From contig JACVCD010000010.1 of the NCBI GenBank assembly GCA_016742275.1, positions 62,001-126,000 of the forward strand: a stretch of DNA of 64,000 nucleotides, given 5' to 3'. A program made the translations under genes and the position numbers. The first letter of the stretch is position 1, and every line of letters starts with the position of its first letter. This document shows positions 28,501 to 35,804 of this stretch, one piece after another. This DNA is from Gemmatimonadaceae bacterium. GTDB lineage: Bacteria; Gemmatimonadota; Gemmatimonadetes; Gemmatimonadales; Gemmatimonadaceae. The notes under the pieces are model-generated. The model was not told where the DNA came from. It worked only from the letters and a program-made list of their open reading frames with translations, and ran no database searches.

Positions 28501-30784
28501 CCATGATGTCGGTGACGAGACCGGCACGGGCGTAGCTACCCTCGATGAGATCGTGAGAGAGCAGCGTGTTCTCCGGAAAGCGGCCATGCGTCGCACGCTC
28601 AAACATCTCCACATCGTACACACCCTTGCCGGTGAAACTGCCCTCTCCATACAGATCCTGATACACGTCGGAGACAGCCGTCGTATAGGGATCGACGCCC
28701 GGTTCACCCGAGTGAATCGTTGCGAAGCGTGATCCATGTGCACTCGGCAGCGAAATGCCGACTCGCGGCTGGAGAATGCCATGCCCTCGTACCACACGAC
28801 CCAGCGCCGGATCATACACGGCCCGATTGAGCGGATGGGCGATTGCGCCCACGAGTAGGGGCGCCGCATCGGAAGGAAGTGCAGTATCGGCGTCGAGCGT
28901 GATCACATAGCGCACACTGCGCATGACCTTCGAGTTGCCAACGATCGCGGAGAAACCGTCCCGCGTACCGCTCAGCACATAGCGATTGAACTCACCCAGC
29001 TTGCCTCGCTTGCGTTCCCATCCCATCCATACGCCTTCCTGCGCATTCCATTGACGCGGGCGATGGAACAGATGAAAGGCATCCTGAGTTTCAGGGGCAT
29101 AGCGTGCGTTGAGCGCGTGCACGCCCTGTACGGCCGCGTCGAGAATGGCATCATCGCCTGGCGCGGATTCGGTGGACGCATCGGTGAAATCACTCAACAC
29201 CGCGAAGTGCAGGTGTGGCTGCCGGTTGGCCAGATACTGCACTTCCAGATTACCCAGTGTGTCGTGCACACTCTCGACCGTATCGAACAACGTCGGGATC
29301 ACCACGGCCGTGCGGTACTCCGCCGGTACGCCGTGTTCGACCAGATCCAGCTTGGGCAACCGACGCGGTGGAAGGAAGGTGGTGATCAACCGATTCACCA
29401 CACTCACTGCGATATCGCTGGCCGGCAGCAATCCGAGTAGGAGAACCGCCGGCCATACGGCTCGTGCTGATGGGCCGGCGAGCCAAAGCACCATTGCCAG
29501 AGCAGCAATGGTGGTAGAGATCACCCCGCCCACAAACACGACGCTCGGATGGCGATGGATCCAGCGCAGCACCGCCTCATGTCGCGTGTTTCGACACCCG
29601 GTGATCCGCTCCAATTCCATCAGACCATCGTCGACGAGATAGTAGCCAACGTGGACGCGTCGATGATCGCTTGGGTCGTGGTACAACGCGAGGCACGCCA
29701 TGTCGACGACCTGTCTCGCCACTGCTTCTTCGAGCCACCCGGTGTGCTTGGCGATGCGCTCCACCGCGTGGCGGTACTCGTCACGCGTGGAGAAGGTCAT
29801 GCGTCCGTAGGAACCGAGAGGATCCTCGCGTAGTATCGCTTCGACCCGACTCTGCTCTTCGACGATCGTGCGCCAATCAAGACGGCCAACCGCACGGAGA
29901 CTCGTGATGCTGTTGGCCATCACCACTTGCGTGAGTGCGAGGCGCCGCGTGGCGCGAGCGGTTGCCTCCTCGGCACTCAATGCTTCTTCCGCGATCCAGT
30001 GCTGCAATCGCACGACGGCGGGCAGCGCACCACCTTCTACTCGCAATTGATGCAGAAAGCGCGCGACGAACGTGTCCGTGAGATTCGGCGGATCGTTCGT
30101 GAAGCGTTCGAGCTCGACTTCGAGTGTAGCCCGGCCCATCACTGCGGCCGCGGTGATGCGAGCGGCAGCCACATCGGCCGATTCGATCTCGGCGAGACGC
30201 TGCGTCGTGCGCAACGTCATGCGTCGTACATTCTCGATGAGACCCAGACGCAACATGGCGGGAACCGCCCACAGTTCGCCGAGACTGAGAGTCGACACTT
30301 CCTGAAACGCCGCAATGAATCCGCCGACATTGTCAGAGTCGATCCGCCCCTCGCTGTGCGAGATCAGCGCAATCGCGAGCTCGTAGACGCGTGGATATCC
30401 GGCCAGCGGACCCGTTGCGAGCTCAGGCAATTCCCGATAGTACCGTCGGGGGAGGCTTTCGCGAACCTCATCGATATGCTCCTGGATGACATGGTAGTTA
30501 TCGAGCAGCCAGTCGCCGGCCGGCCCCACATCTGCCATGTGATCGCTGTGCGCCAGCAACGTGGTGTACCCGACTTCGAGAATGCGTCGAGTATCGGCGA
30601 GACGCGTAAGCAGCGGCGTTCGCGATTCAATGCGCGCTGGCGCGAGTTGTTGGCCACCGGCCAGTTCGCGGGCTCGTTCGCCGAGATGCTCTGCACCGAG
30701 CAGCTCGCCACGAATGGGTCCAGCGAGGACATCCTCGGAGGCAGCCGTGCGACGCGGAACGCGTCGAAAGCGGAAACCGGGCAT
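22538..30784 (-). CDS. ndvB: Cyclic beta-1,2-glucan synthase (NdvB/ChvB/Cgs family)
   Basis: About 2748 residues, the normal size for this family. An N-terminal helical region precedes a membrane segment near 415-440 and a GT84 glycosyltransferase domain with LDADTALPS (about 631), HDLIEGSYARAGL and RKHRWIRGDWQLLPW. A second membrane cluster (about 820-1000) is followed by a glucoamylase-like region and two GH94-like parts; the last holds GGDWNDGMNRVG (about 2428) with the probable catalytic Asp. Such enzymes prime, elongate and cyclise beta-1,2-glucan at the inner membrane for osmotic or host-related roles. I start at the ATG at 30784; the upstream in-frame extension looks non-coding. Confidence 0.9.
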   Translation of the reverse strand: MPGFRFRRVPRRTAASEDVLAGPIRGELLGAEHLGERARELAGGQQLAPARIESRTPLLTRLADTRRILEVGYTTLLAHSDHMADVGPAGDWLLDNYHVIQEHIDEVRESLPRRYYRELPELATGPLAGYPRVYELAIALISHSEGRIDSDNVGGFIAAFQEVSTLSLGELWAVPAMLRLGLIENVRRMTLRTTQRLAEIESADVAAARITAAAVMGRATLEVELERFTNDPPNLTDTFVARFLHQLRVEGGALPAVVRLQHWIAEEALSAEEATARATRRLALTQVVMANSITSLRAVGRLDWRTIVEEQSRVEAILREDPLGSYGRMTFSTRDEYRHAVERIAKHTGWLEEAVARQVVDMACLALYHDPSDHRRVHVGYYLVDDGLMELERITGCRNTRHEAVLRWIHRHPSVVFVGGVISTTIAALAMVLWLAGPSARAVWPAVLLLGLLPASDIAVSVVNRLITTFLPPRRLPKLDLVEHGVPAEYRTAVVIPTLFDTVESVHDTLGNLEVQYLANRQPHLHFAVLSDFTDASTESAPGDDAILDAAVQGVHALNARYAPETQDAFHLFHRPRQWNAQEGVWMGWERKRGKLGEFNRYVLSGTRDGFSAIVGNSKVMRSVRYVITLDADTALPSDAAPLLVGAIAHPLNRAVYDPALGRVVRGHGILQPRVGISLPSAHGSRFATIHSGEPGVDPYTTAVSDVYQDLYGEGSFTGKGVYDVEMFERATHGRFPENTLLSHDLIEGSYARAGLVTDIMVYDDYPSRYAPYARRKHRWIRGDWQLLPWLAGTVPGPNGPERNRLSILSRWKILDNLRRSLVEIGQIVFLVGGWLFLPVPLLRWTLLGMAAVAAPWIVSLLLTMVRPPPGKSWRAYYAAAGRDALTSAHQVALTLAVLPDQAWRSADAIARTLWRIAVSRRHLLEWQSASHSERRGTESVAAGWRSMGFATAVGAALLLLFMISLVDRRVAMGAAPTVVLMILAGPMVLGWMLLPMITPYLDRPVPQRDRRLSPEDITQVFRYARLHWQFFDRFVTAETHWLAPDNFQEDPEPVVAMRTSPTNIGLQLLAVVSARDLGLITLADMVERLERTMSTLTKLRRYRGHYCNWYSLHDLSVLEPAYVSTVDSGNLAGHLLALRQACLETAREVNVDPPVIDRLKAIGDQAYADVMAMDFEFLLDPQQQLFSIGVAENSGALDLAHYDLLASEARLASFLAIAKHDAPTEHWFRLGRRLTWTAGAPALASWSGSMFEYLMPLLVMRALPSTVLTQTYEGALTRQIADGTTRGVPWGMSESAYNVRDRHRTYQYRPFGVPDLALKRGMGRELVIAPYASALAVMVDPAKALANLARLESIGALGEFGFRDAVDFTRPDAGHRYAIVGNYMAHHIGMSLVALTNAVTGNVWQRRFHDDPLVRSAELLLHERIPREVILQSPRGAQPDDGLPEPDLDRPVVREFDTPHTPTPHVAFLGHQPYTVMLTSGGAGYSRYESWAVNRWKADGTRDAWGQFCYVKDITTGRVWSTAHQPVCAPADRWHVALATDRVTFDRTDGDIATRTEIAVVPEDSAEVRRITLTNNGRFPREIELTSYGEIVLATADADRAHPAFSNLFVETAWHEWANAITATRRPRSAMEKPLWFVHVVDWGKDRSGPISCETDRARFLGRGRSTRDPVALEADGPLSGTTGAVLDPIFAVRTRVRLAAGQSASVAFTSLVATTPERAFTLADRYRDSHAAQRALDLAWISSQVELRELELTPADAAVCHELAGHLLYGNAALRAAQSEQRRNLGSQPLLWSVGVSGDLPIVLATIDTAEGLPTLRQLLAAHRFLHRRGVLIDLVILDEHTPTYLQDLGDRIAAAAHAVNDSGLLEKPGGVFVRRRDLLNAEARLMLRATARLHLPCDGRALSRILSTTIAAAALPPQVTLPSWSRIAPPQPIAEEPGLTESGFANGIGDLTESGAYVMSVRGDTVPPAPWANVIANEHGGFLVTERGGGFAWAGNSYFYRLTPWHNDPVADPISDVVYLQDETTNDTDNVWCVTPAPIRTPAAYRVQHDTGSTSFEHLHAGIATRYQLGMADDSAVKLGVLRVTNTTNAPRRIIVTTYVEWVLGVLREHTQHQVHTTFDRDHGAILARNTFDPQFADWTAFHAISERVTEHTGSRREFLGRNGTTAAPEGLRSGAVLSGSTGAGIDPCAALRCVLELNPGETREVTIVLGAAPNDAAARTLIARYGESSLAREALDRSIAGWRQRLDVVTVRTPVPTFDAMLNRWSLYQALGCRMWARSALYQSSGAFGFRDQLQDVMAFVYTAPWLAREHILQAAARQFVEGDVQHWWHPQSGRGVRTRFSDDLVWLPYVVDQYVRTTGDTTVLDEHVPFLQMRPLQPDEHEIYDLPDITEAESSVYEHCRLALFLACTTGAHGLPLIGGGDWNDGMNRVGVEGRGESVWLAWFLITTLRAFALHADARNDAAVAKECRDRADQYAVAVEKHGWDGAWYRRAYFDDGTPLGSSANEECRIDSIAQSWSVISGAGSPERQVMAMQSFEEHLVKDEECLVLLLTPPFNTSPKDPGYIKGYLPGVRENGAQYTHAALWAVLATALQGRSERAFELFQMVNPLTHTQTPAGVATYKVEPYVVAADVYTAVGQVGRGGWTWYTGSASWMYRVGLEGILGFEKRGDTLVIAPRAPASWAEYTIKYRHGRSVYEIVVRNIGGKSRGVGRVTIDGRAIEGNAIPLVDDGQSHHVEVRHDSE

Positions 30785-30950
30785 TCTGAGCGCAGCGATA
30801 ATGCGATACCTGCGGCACGAGGCAGTACTGCTGTCGCCCCGGTGCCATGCGGGGATACTGCAATGTAGCTCAAGCGCCGCGCGAAGCATGTAGCCGACGT
30901 CACATCGCGTGCGCGATGCAACGTCACCACGCCGCATTCAACCGGGACTG

Positions 30951-31601
30951 TTACACCTTTCGTCCGCGTTCGCGCAGATAGGCGTGCCACAGAATGCGCG
31001 CGGCCACCGCTCGCCATGGCGCCCACTGCTCAGCGCGATGATTCGCTTCGAGACGCGCAGGCGGTGTCGCCATCCCATCCATTGCCTGAATGGCGAGATG
31101 CAGCGCCAGATCACCCGGGGGCCACACATCAGGGCGCCGCAACGCGAATAGCAGATAGACCGCTGCAGTCCATGGCCCGATGCCGTGCAACCCCGTCAGC
31201 CGTGCAGAAGCGTCCTGGTCAGACATCTGCTCGAGCGACGAAAGCTGCAGTGAGCCATCGGCTACCACGACAGCAAGTCCGTGCAAATAGGCCGCCTTCT
31301 GTCTGGTCAGGCCATGCTGACGCAGCGCATCGATTCCACGCTCGGCAATCGGTTCGGCTTCAAAGCCTCCGGGGATCTCCCTGTCGAGACGTTGCCACAG
31401 CGAGGCAGCCGCTTCGAGTGAGACCTGCTGCTCGAGCACAATGCGCCCGAGCGTGACAAAACCAGGCGGGCGTTCCCAGAGCGGCGGTACGCCATCTCGT
31501 TCCACCAGTGTGGCCAACCGAGGATCGAGAGCTCTGACTGCACGAACAGCCACCGCGAGTGAAGCGCTCGTGAGGGGTTGTATCGGCGTCGACGGGGGCA
31601 T
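30951..31601 (-). CDS. DNA-3-methyladenine glycosylase II (HhH-GPD)
   Basis: A 216-residue HhH-GPD base-excision repair glycosylase. The hairpin-helix LTGLHGIGPWTAAVYLL and the catalytic Asp in WPPGDLALHLAIQ are in the right order, and the C-terminal WAPWRAVAARILWHAYL is typical of AlkA-type proteins. It removes alkylated bases such as 3-methyladenine. The start at 31601 is preferred because the upstream frame is not protein-like. No iron-sulfur Cys cluster is present. The AlkA N-terminal domain is missing, as in many short bacterial members. Confidence 0.9.
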   Translation of the reverse strand: MPPSTPIQPLTSASLAVAVRAVRALDPRLATLVERDGVPPLWERPPGFVTLGRIVLEQQVSLEAAASLWQRLDREIPGGFEAEPIAERGIDALRQHGLTRQKAAYLHGLAVVVADGSLQLSSLEQMSDQDASARLTGLHGIGPWTAAVYLLFALRRPDVWPPGDLALHLAIQAMDGMATPPARLEANHRAEQWAPWRAVAARILWHAYLRERGRKV

Positions 31602-31710
31602 TCTCAAAGCTACGCCTGCGGGGCAGTGCGGGGCACGTGCGCCAGTCGAACTTCGCTGTAACAACCCCAGGTCATGCACCGACGGCGATATCCTGATGAA
31701 TGACTGGCAG

Positions 31711-32487
31711 CTATTCGGGGAGTGGGCCGGCGATGTCTCCCTGCGCTGGGGGATCGTCAATGACAATCGCCATCGATTGATCCAGGAATTCCAAGGGAGC
31801 GATCAGTCGCCATGTTCCATTCGCCTGCTGGCGACAGATCACGACTTGTGCGGAACCATGATTCTCGCATTCACGCGCATACGACTGTACCTCCGGTGGC
31901 AACTCCGCTTTCCAGTCTGGCTCGCCGTCCGCACCCTGCTGTCGATTTCCAAGATCCCTGAAAAGCACATATGCAAAGAGTGCACCCTCTGATGTACCAT
32001 CCGTCACGACACCGATCGTGCGATAGTTGAAGAACGCCCGAGCGATACGGGCAATTGCCGCATCCTGTTCCGCCGTCAGGTGCCGATTCCCTGTTTCCCG
32101 GATGACCATCTCACCGAAGGAGCGCCCGCGAATGTATGCGGCATAGAACCGTTCCGGGGACATCGATCGCAGTTCATCCACGTTGGCGACCGTTGGGAAG
32201 TCCTGACGAAGCCGCGACTCTGGCGCCTGACTCATACACAATTGCTCGACACGGCTCTCGGCCTCCTCCCTGCTTAGGGCATAGGGGCCCTGCATGAACG
32301 CCTCGACCGAGAACGCTGGTCCTTTAGCTCCGGGAAGATAGGGCTTGATAGCATTGTGCTGATGTACGATCAGGCTGTCCGGGTCACACAGCGACGCGAC
32401 AGCATCCCAGTCATCCCGAATGCATGCGGCGACCGCGGCTTCGAATACCAAGGCGGGACTGCTCAATTCGGCCTGCAATTCGTTCAT
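31711..32487 (-). CDS. Hypothetical protein
   Basis: A 258-residue soluble protein. The N-terminal part (VFEAAVAACIRDDWDAVASLCDPDSL) reads like an NTF2/SnoaL-type helical opening, and the C-terminal part has a beta-rich FNYRTIGVVTDGTSEGALFAYVLFR segment. No catalytic motif or signal peptide. A 73-base gap separates it from the divergent upstream frame of the DUF1080 gene. Function unknown. Confidence 0.6.
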   Translation of the reverse strand: MNELQAELSSPALVFEAAVAACIRDDWDAVASLCDPDSLIVHQHNAIKPYLPGAKGPAFSVEAFMQGPYALSREEAESRVEQLCMSQAPESRLRQDFPTVANVDELRSMSPERFYAAYIRGRSFGEMVIRETGNRHLTAEQDAAIARIARAFFNYRTIGVVTDGTSEGALFAYVLFRDLGNRQQGADGEPDWKAELPPEVQSYARECENHGSAQVVICRQQANGTWRLIAPLEFLDQSMAIVIDDPPAQGDIAGPLPE

Positions 32488-32601
32488 AGGATCTGAAATC
32501 TTAGTGGTACAGACAATCGGTCGATCGCAGTCCAGACCGCATGGAATTGTGGTATTCTATTGGGAGATCGACCCCCACGCCTCCCGCCCCGCTTTCTGAC
32601 C

Positions 32602-33333
32602 ATGACCCGCCGCCTGCTCTCCCTTGTTGCCGCAGCCCTGCTGCTTCCGACCGTTGTTTCTGCGCAGGCCGCGCCCCTCAACACGCTGACTACAGCCGAG
32701 CAGAAGGCCGGCTGGCGTTTGTTGTTTGATGGCAAGTCGATGGACGCCTGGCGCGGCTATCAGCAGGAAACCATGCCACCCGAGTGGAGCATCGTCGATG
32801 GCGCCCTCACGAAGATCAAGAACACCAATGATATCGTGACCCGCGAACAGTTCGGTGATTTCGATCTCACGCTCGAATGGAAGGTCGCGCTGCGCGGCAA
32901 CAGTGGCATCTTCTATCGCGCCACGGAAAGGGAAACCAAGGTCTACTGGAGCGCACCCGAGTATCAGCTGGCTGAGGATTCTCTCACTCCGGACAGCCGC
33001 AACATCATGACGTCAGTGGCGGCCGTATACGGCTTCTATCCGTCCAAGCGCGGCGTGGTGAAGCCGGCCGGCGAGTGGAACACCACACGTATCCTGGCGA
33101 AGGGTCCGCATGTGGAGCATTGGCTCAATGGCGTGCTTATCGCGCAGTACGAAATGTGGTCCAAGGAGTGGACGGAGAAGTTGCGCGGTGTTCCGGGTGA
33201 CTCGACCAAGAAGCCGCTCAAGTTTGCGCCGTATGCGGACTGGGGCATGGCCAAGCGCGGTCATCTCGCCATTCAGGGCGATCACAACGGCGCGCTGTCG
33301 CTTCGCAACATCAAGATTCGCGAATTGAAGTAG
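32602..33333 (+). CDS. Exported DUF1080 / 3-keto-disaccharide hydrolase-like protein
   Basis: A 243-residue protein with a clear Sec signal peptide ending VVSAQA. The mature part is the DUF1080 jelly-roll: WRLLFDGKSMDAWRGY, WSIVDGALTKI, DFDLTLEWKVALRGNSGIFYR, GEWNTTRI, HWLNGVLIAQYEM and a final IQGDHNGALSLRNIKIREL. Some family members hydrolyse 3-keto-disaccharides; others are carbohydrate-binding. Its 3' end overlaps the convergent small membrane-protein gene by 23 bases. Confidence 0.9.
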   Translation: MTRRLLSLVAAALLLPTVVSAQAAPLNTLTTAEQKAGWRLLFDGKSMDAWRGYQQETMPPEWSIVDGALTKIKNTNDIVTREQFGDFDLTLEWKVALRGNSGIFYRATERETKVYWSAPEYQLAEDSLTPDSRNIMTSVAAVYGFYPSKRGVVKPAGEWNTTRILAKGPHVEHWLNGVLIAQYEMWSKEWTEKLRGVPGDSTKKPLKFAPYADWGMAKRGHLAIQGDHNGALSLRNIKIRELK

Positions 33334-33601
33334 GCATGGCCTCACGCTGCCGCCGACGAATGATCCACGTGAGCAGAATTGGTGGGCCGAGGAGGTAGGC
33401 AAGCAGTGCTAGCAACCAGAGGATGCTGGTTGCAATAGCGAGAGGATCGGTCGGTAGGGCGAACGCGAATTCGACACTCGCGTTCGCCAGGTGGGGCGAG
33501 AAAATGACGTCGGCAAACACTACCAACAACAGCAGCCCCACTGCGAATGCCGGCCAAAGAATCCAAATGGTTAGCGGTAGTACCCAAATGCTACGCGTCA
33601 T
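33311..33601 (-). CDS. Small membrane protein
   Basis: A 96-residue protein with two strongly hydrophobic helices (about residues 4-30 and 55-80) and a basic tail (IIRRRQREA). AGGAG five bases before the ATG at 33601 fixes the start; an earlier ATG at 33622 lacks such a site. No family is recognised. It ends inside the last codons of the convergent DUF1080 gene. Confidence 0.6.
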   Translation of the reverse strand: MTRSIWVLPLTIWILWPAFAVGLLLLVVFADVIFSPHLANASVEFAFALPTDPLAIATSILWLLALLAYLLGPPILLTWIIRRRQREAMPTSIRES

Positions 33602-33801
33602 TGCCGCTCCTGCATTGTGCATCGAACGAGATGTGCCTGAATAGTTTCGGAGATCTGCACTACGAAATTCGTCGCCTTCCGTAGCGCAGGCAACGGTGAC
33701 CCGCACGAATTCGCGACCCAAATGCGAGATCCATCCCGCCACACGGCGGAATTGTCCCCGGCACGCTGGCAAGGGACCAGCCGGATGCGCAACGTTCCGT
33801 C

Positions 33802-34884
33802 ATGAGCGCGGACACGTGGACCACACGCACCTGGTGGCTGGTATTTGGTATCGCCTGGACCCTTCTGAGCGTGGTCCAGGCCATACAAATCGTGCTGACC
33901 ATGTGGACTGTCGGCGGTCCCGTTCACATTGGCGCCATCCTCACCGGCAGCATCACAGATATGCTGGCCTTTGCGCCCGCCCTGCCGGTGTTGCGCCTGA
34001 TCTCGCACCGCATGCCGCTCGAACGGGTCGGTGGATGGCGCTTCTCGGCTGTATCGGCCGGTGTGATTGCGGTGGCCATCTGGATCAGCACCTGGCTCAT
34101 GCCGGCCACACTCGCGCTCCCGTTCGTGCCTCGCATGGTGTTCAAGGGCAGCATGCTCGCCAAGCAGATCGCCGCCGGTCTTTCGCTGGCGCTGGCTTTC
34201 GCTGTGGCAACGCTCGGACAAGTGCTTTCGCGATTGCGAGCCCACGAGCGGCAAACGCTGCAGCTGGAATCCAGCCTCACAGCCGCGCGGTTACAGGCTC
34301 TCCAGGCACAACTGCAGCCGCACTTCTTGTTCAATACACTGGCCGCCATCGCTGAACTGTTGCACGATGACAGCAGGGCGGCTGGCACCATGCTGACACG
34401 CCTATCGGCATTGTTGCGCGCCTCACTGCGCAGCGACACCGAAAGTCAGATCCCGTTGCGAGAAGAGCTCGCGCTGCTGGACGAGTACCTGGGCATCATG
34501 CGCGTGCGCTTTGGACCGCGTCTCGATGTTACTGTAGACGTGTCGAGTGGACTCAGCGACGCCCTTGTCCCAGCCATGCTACTGCAGCCGCTCGTGGAGA
34601 ATGCGCTTGAACACGGCGTGTCCCGGCGCGCGGGACGCGGCACGGTACACGTGTCTATCCGCCCCCGCGATGCGGTGATTGATATTGTGGTTCGGGACGA
34701 CGGACCAGGCGCGTCGCCCGACAGTGGAGAAAATGGCAATGGCATCGGTCTCTCCAACACTCGCAGGCGACTGGCCACTCTGTATGGTGAGGCCCAATCG
34801 CTGCGATTCGAATCCACGCCAGGTTTAGGTACGATTGTGCACATCACCATTCCCCGTCGCGTGATCCGCGAGTCGATCGCATGA
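33802..34884 (+). CDS. LytS/YehU-type sensor histidine kinase
   Basis: A 360-residue kinase. Four hydrophobic membrane segments occupy about residues 10-150, followed by the His_kinase domain with LQPHFLFNTL (phospho-His near residue 174) and a HATPase with LLQPLVENALEHGV (N box), DDGPG, and GIGLSNTRRRL. This is the kinase class that partners LytTR regulators. Its TGA overlaps the next ATG (34881-34884), so it is coupled to its regulator. The signal is not apparent; the membrane part lacks a large extracytoplasmic domain. Confidence 0.92.
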   Translation: MSADTWTTRTWWLVFGIAWTLLSVVQAIQIVLTMWTVGGPVHIGAILTGSITDMLAFAPALPVLRLISHRMPLERVGGWRFSAVSAGVIAVAIWISTWLMPATLALPFVPRMVFKGSMLAKQIAAGLSLALAFAVATLGQVLSRLRAHERQTLQLESSLTAARLQALQAQLQPHFLFNTLAAIAELLHDDSRAAGTMLTRLSALLRASLRSDTESQIPLREELALLDEYLGIMRVRFGPRLDVTVDVSSGLSDALVPAMLLQPLVENALEHGVSRRAGRGTVHVSIRPRDAVIDIVVRDDGPGASPDSGENGNGIGLSNTRRRLATLYGEAQSLRFESTPGLGTIVHITIPRRVIRESIA

Positions 34885-35675
34885 CACCGAACACGTTGCG
34901 TGTGTTCATTGCCGACGATGAACCGCTTCCCCGCAAGTCGCTCCATCGCCTGCTCTCCGCGCGATCGGACGTGGAGATCGTTGGCGAAGCCGAACATGGT
35001 GGAGAAGCGCAGTCCATGATCGAATCCCTGCAGCCTGATGTCGCCATTCTCGACATTCGTATGCCGGAGCGCGACGGCATTGAGGTTGCCATGACCGTAC
35101 TGGAGCAAGCCGCCTCGCCGCCGGTATTCATTTTTGTTACGGCGTTCGATGAATACGCTGTACGCGCATTCGATTTGCACGCTGTGGACTATTTGCTCAA
35201 ACCCATCGACGCCGCGCAGCTCGATCGCGCGCTGACTCGTGCGGCGGCGCGTCTATCGGCACAGCGCGCCGACGCGGACACCAACAACTTGGCGCTCGAC
35301 CCGGCGCTGCTGGCTTTGCTCGAAACGCTGCAAGCCGAGCGTGCACTGCCTGAACGATTCGCCGTTCGGGACATCAAGGGCGGCACGTACTGGGTGAGAG
35401 CGGCCGATATCGACTGGGTAGACGCGCAGGCCAACTACGTTCGGCTGCATGTGAAAGGCCAGCAGCATCTCATTCGCGACACGATGAAGGCATTTGTCCA
35501 GAAGCTGCCGCCGTCACGTTATGTGCGCATTCATCGCTCGACGATCGTGAATATCGATTTCATCCAGCGTGTGGATCCGCATCTCCACGGCGAACACATC
35601 GTGACACTACGCGATGGAACGCGCTTGCGTACCAGTCGCTCCCACGGCGGCGCACTGGATCGACTGATGCGCTGA
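34881..35675 (+). CDS. LytTR-family response regulator
   Basis: A 264-residue protein. Residues 1-125 are a receiver (IADDEPLPR, phospho-Asp in AILDIRMPERDG near residue 58, VDYLLKPID with the conserved Lys). Residues about 155-262 form a LytTR DNA-binding domain: DIDWVDAQANYVRLHVKGQ, FVQKLPPSRYVRIHRSTIVN, and GTRLRTSRSH. It is coupled to the upstream LytS-type kinase. The exported serine hydrolase 129 bases downstream on the same strand could be a target, but no operator is evident. Confidence 0.93.
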   Translation: MTPNTLRVFIADDEPLPRKSLHRLLSARSDVEIVGEAEHGGEAQSMIESLQPDVAILDIRMPERDGIEVAMTVLEQAASPPVFIFVTAFDEYAVRAFDLHAVDYLLKPIDAAQLDRALTRAAARLSAQRADADTNNLALDPALLALLETLQAERALPERFAVRDIKGGTYWVRAADIDWVDAQANYVRLHVKGQQHLIRDTMKAFVQKLPPSRYVRIHRSTIVNIDFIQRVDPHLHGEHIVTLRDGTRLRTSRSHGGALDRLMR

Positions 35676-35804
35676 ACAATGCTAGGGCGAGGTCATCCCC
35701 AGGCACGGCACAGCCGCCCCTTGGGAGCATCCGCCAGCAGACCATTCGTGTCTTCTTGAGCGACGGCGCACACTTTCGCGCCGAAACTCCCATGGAGACA
35801 CTCG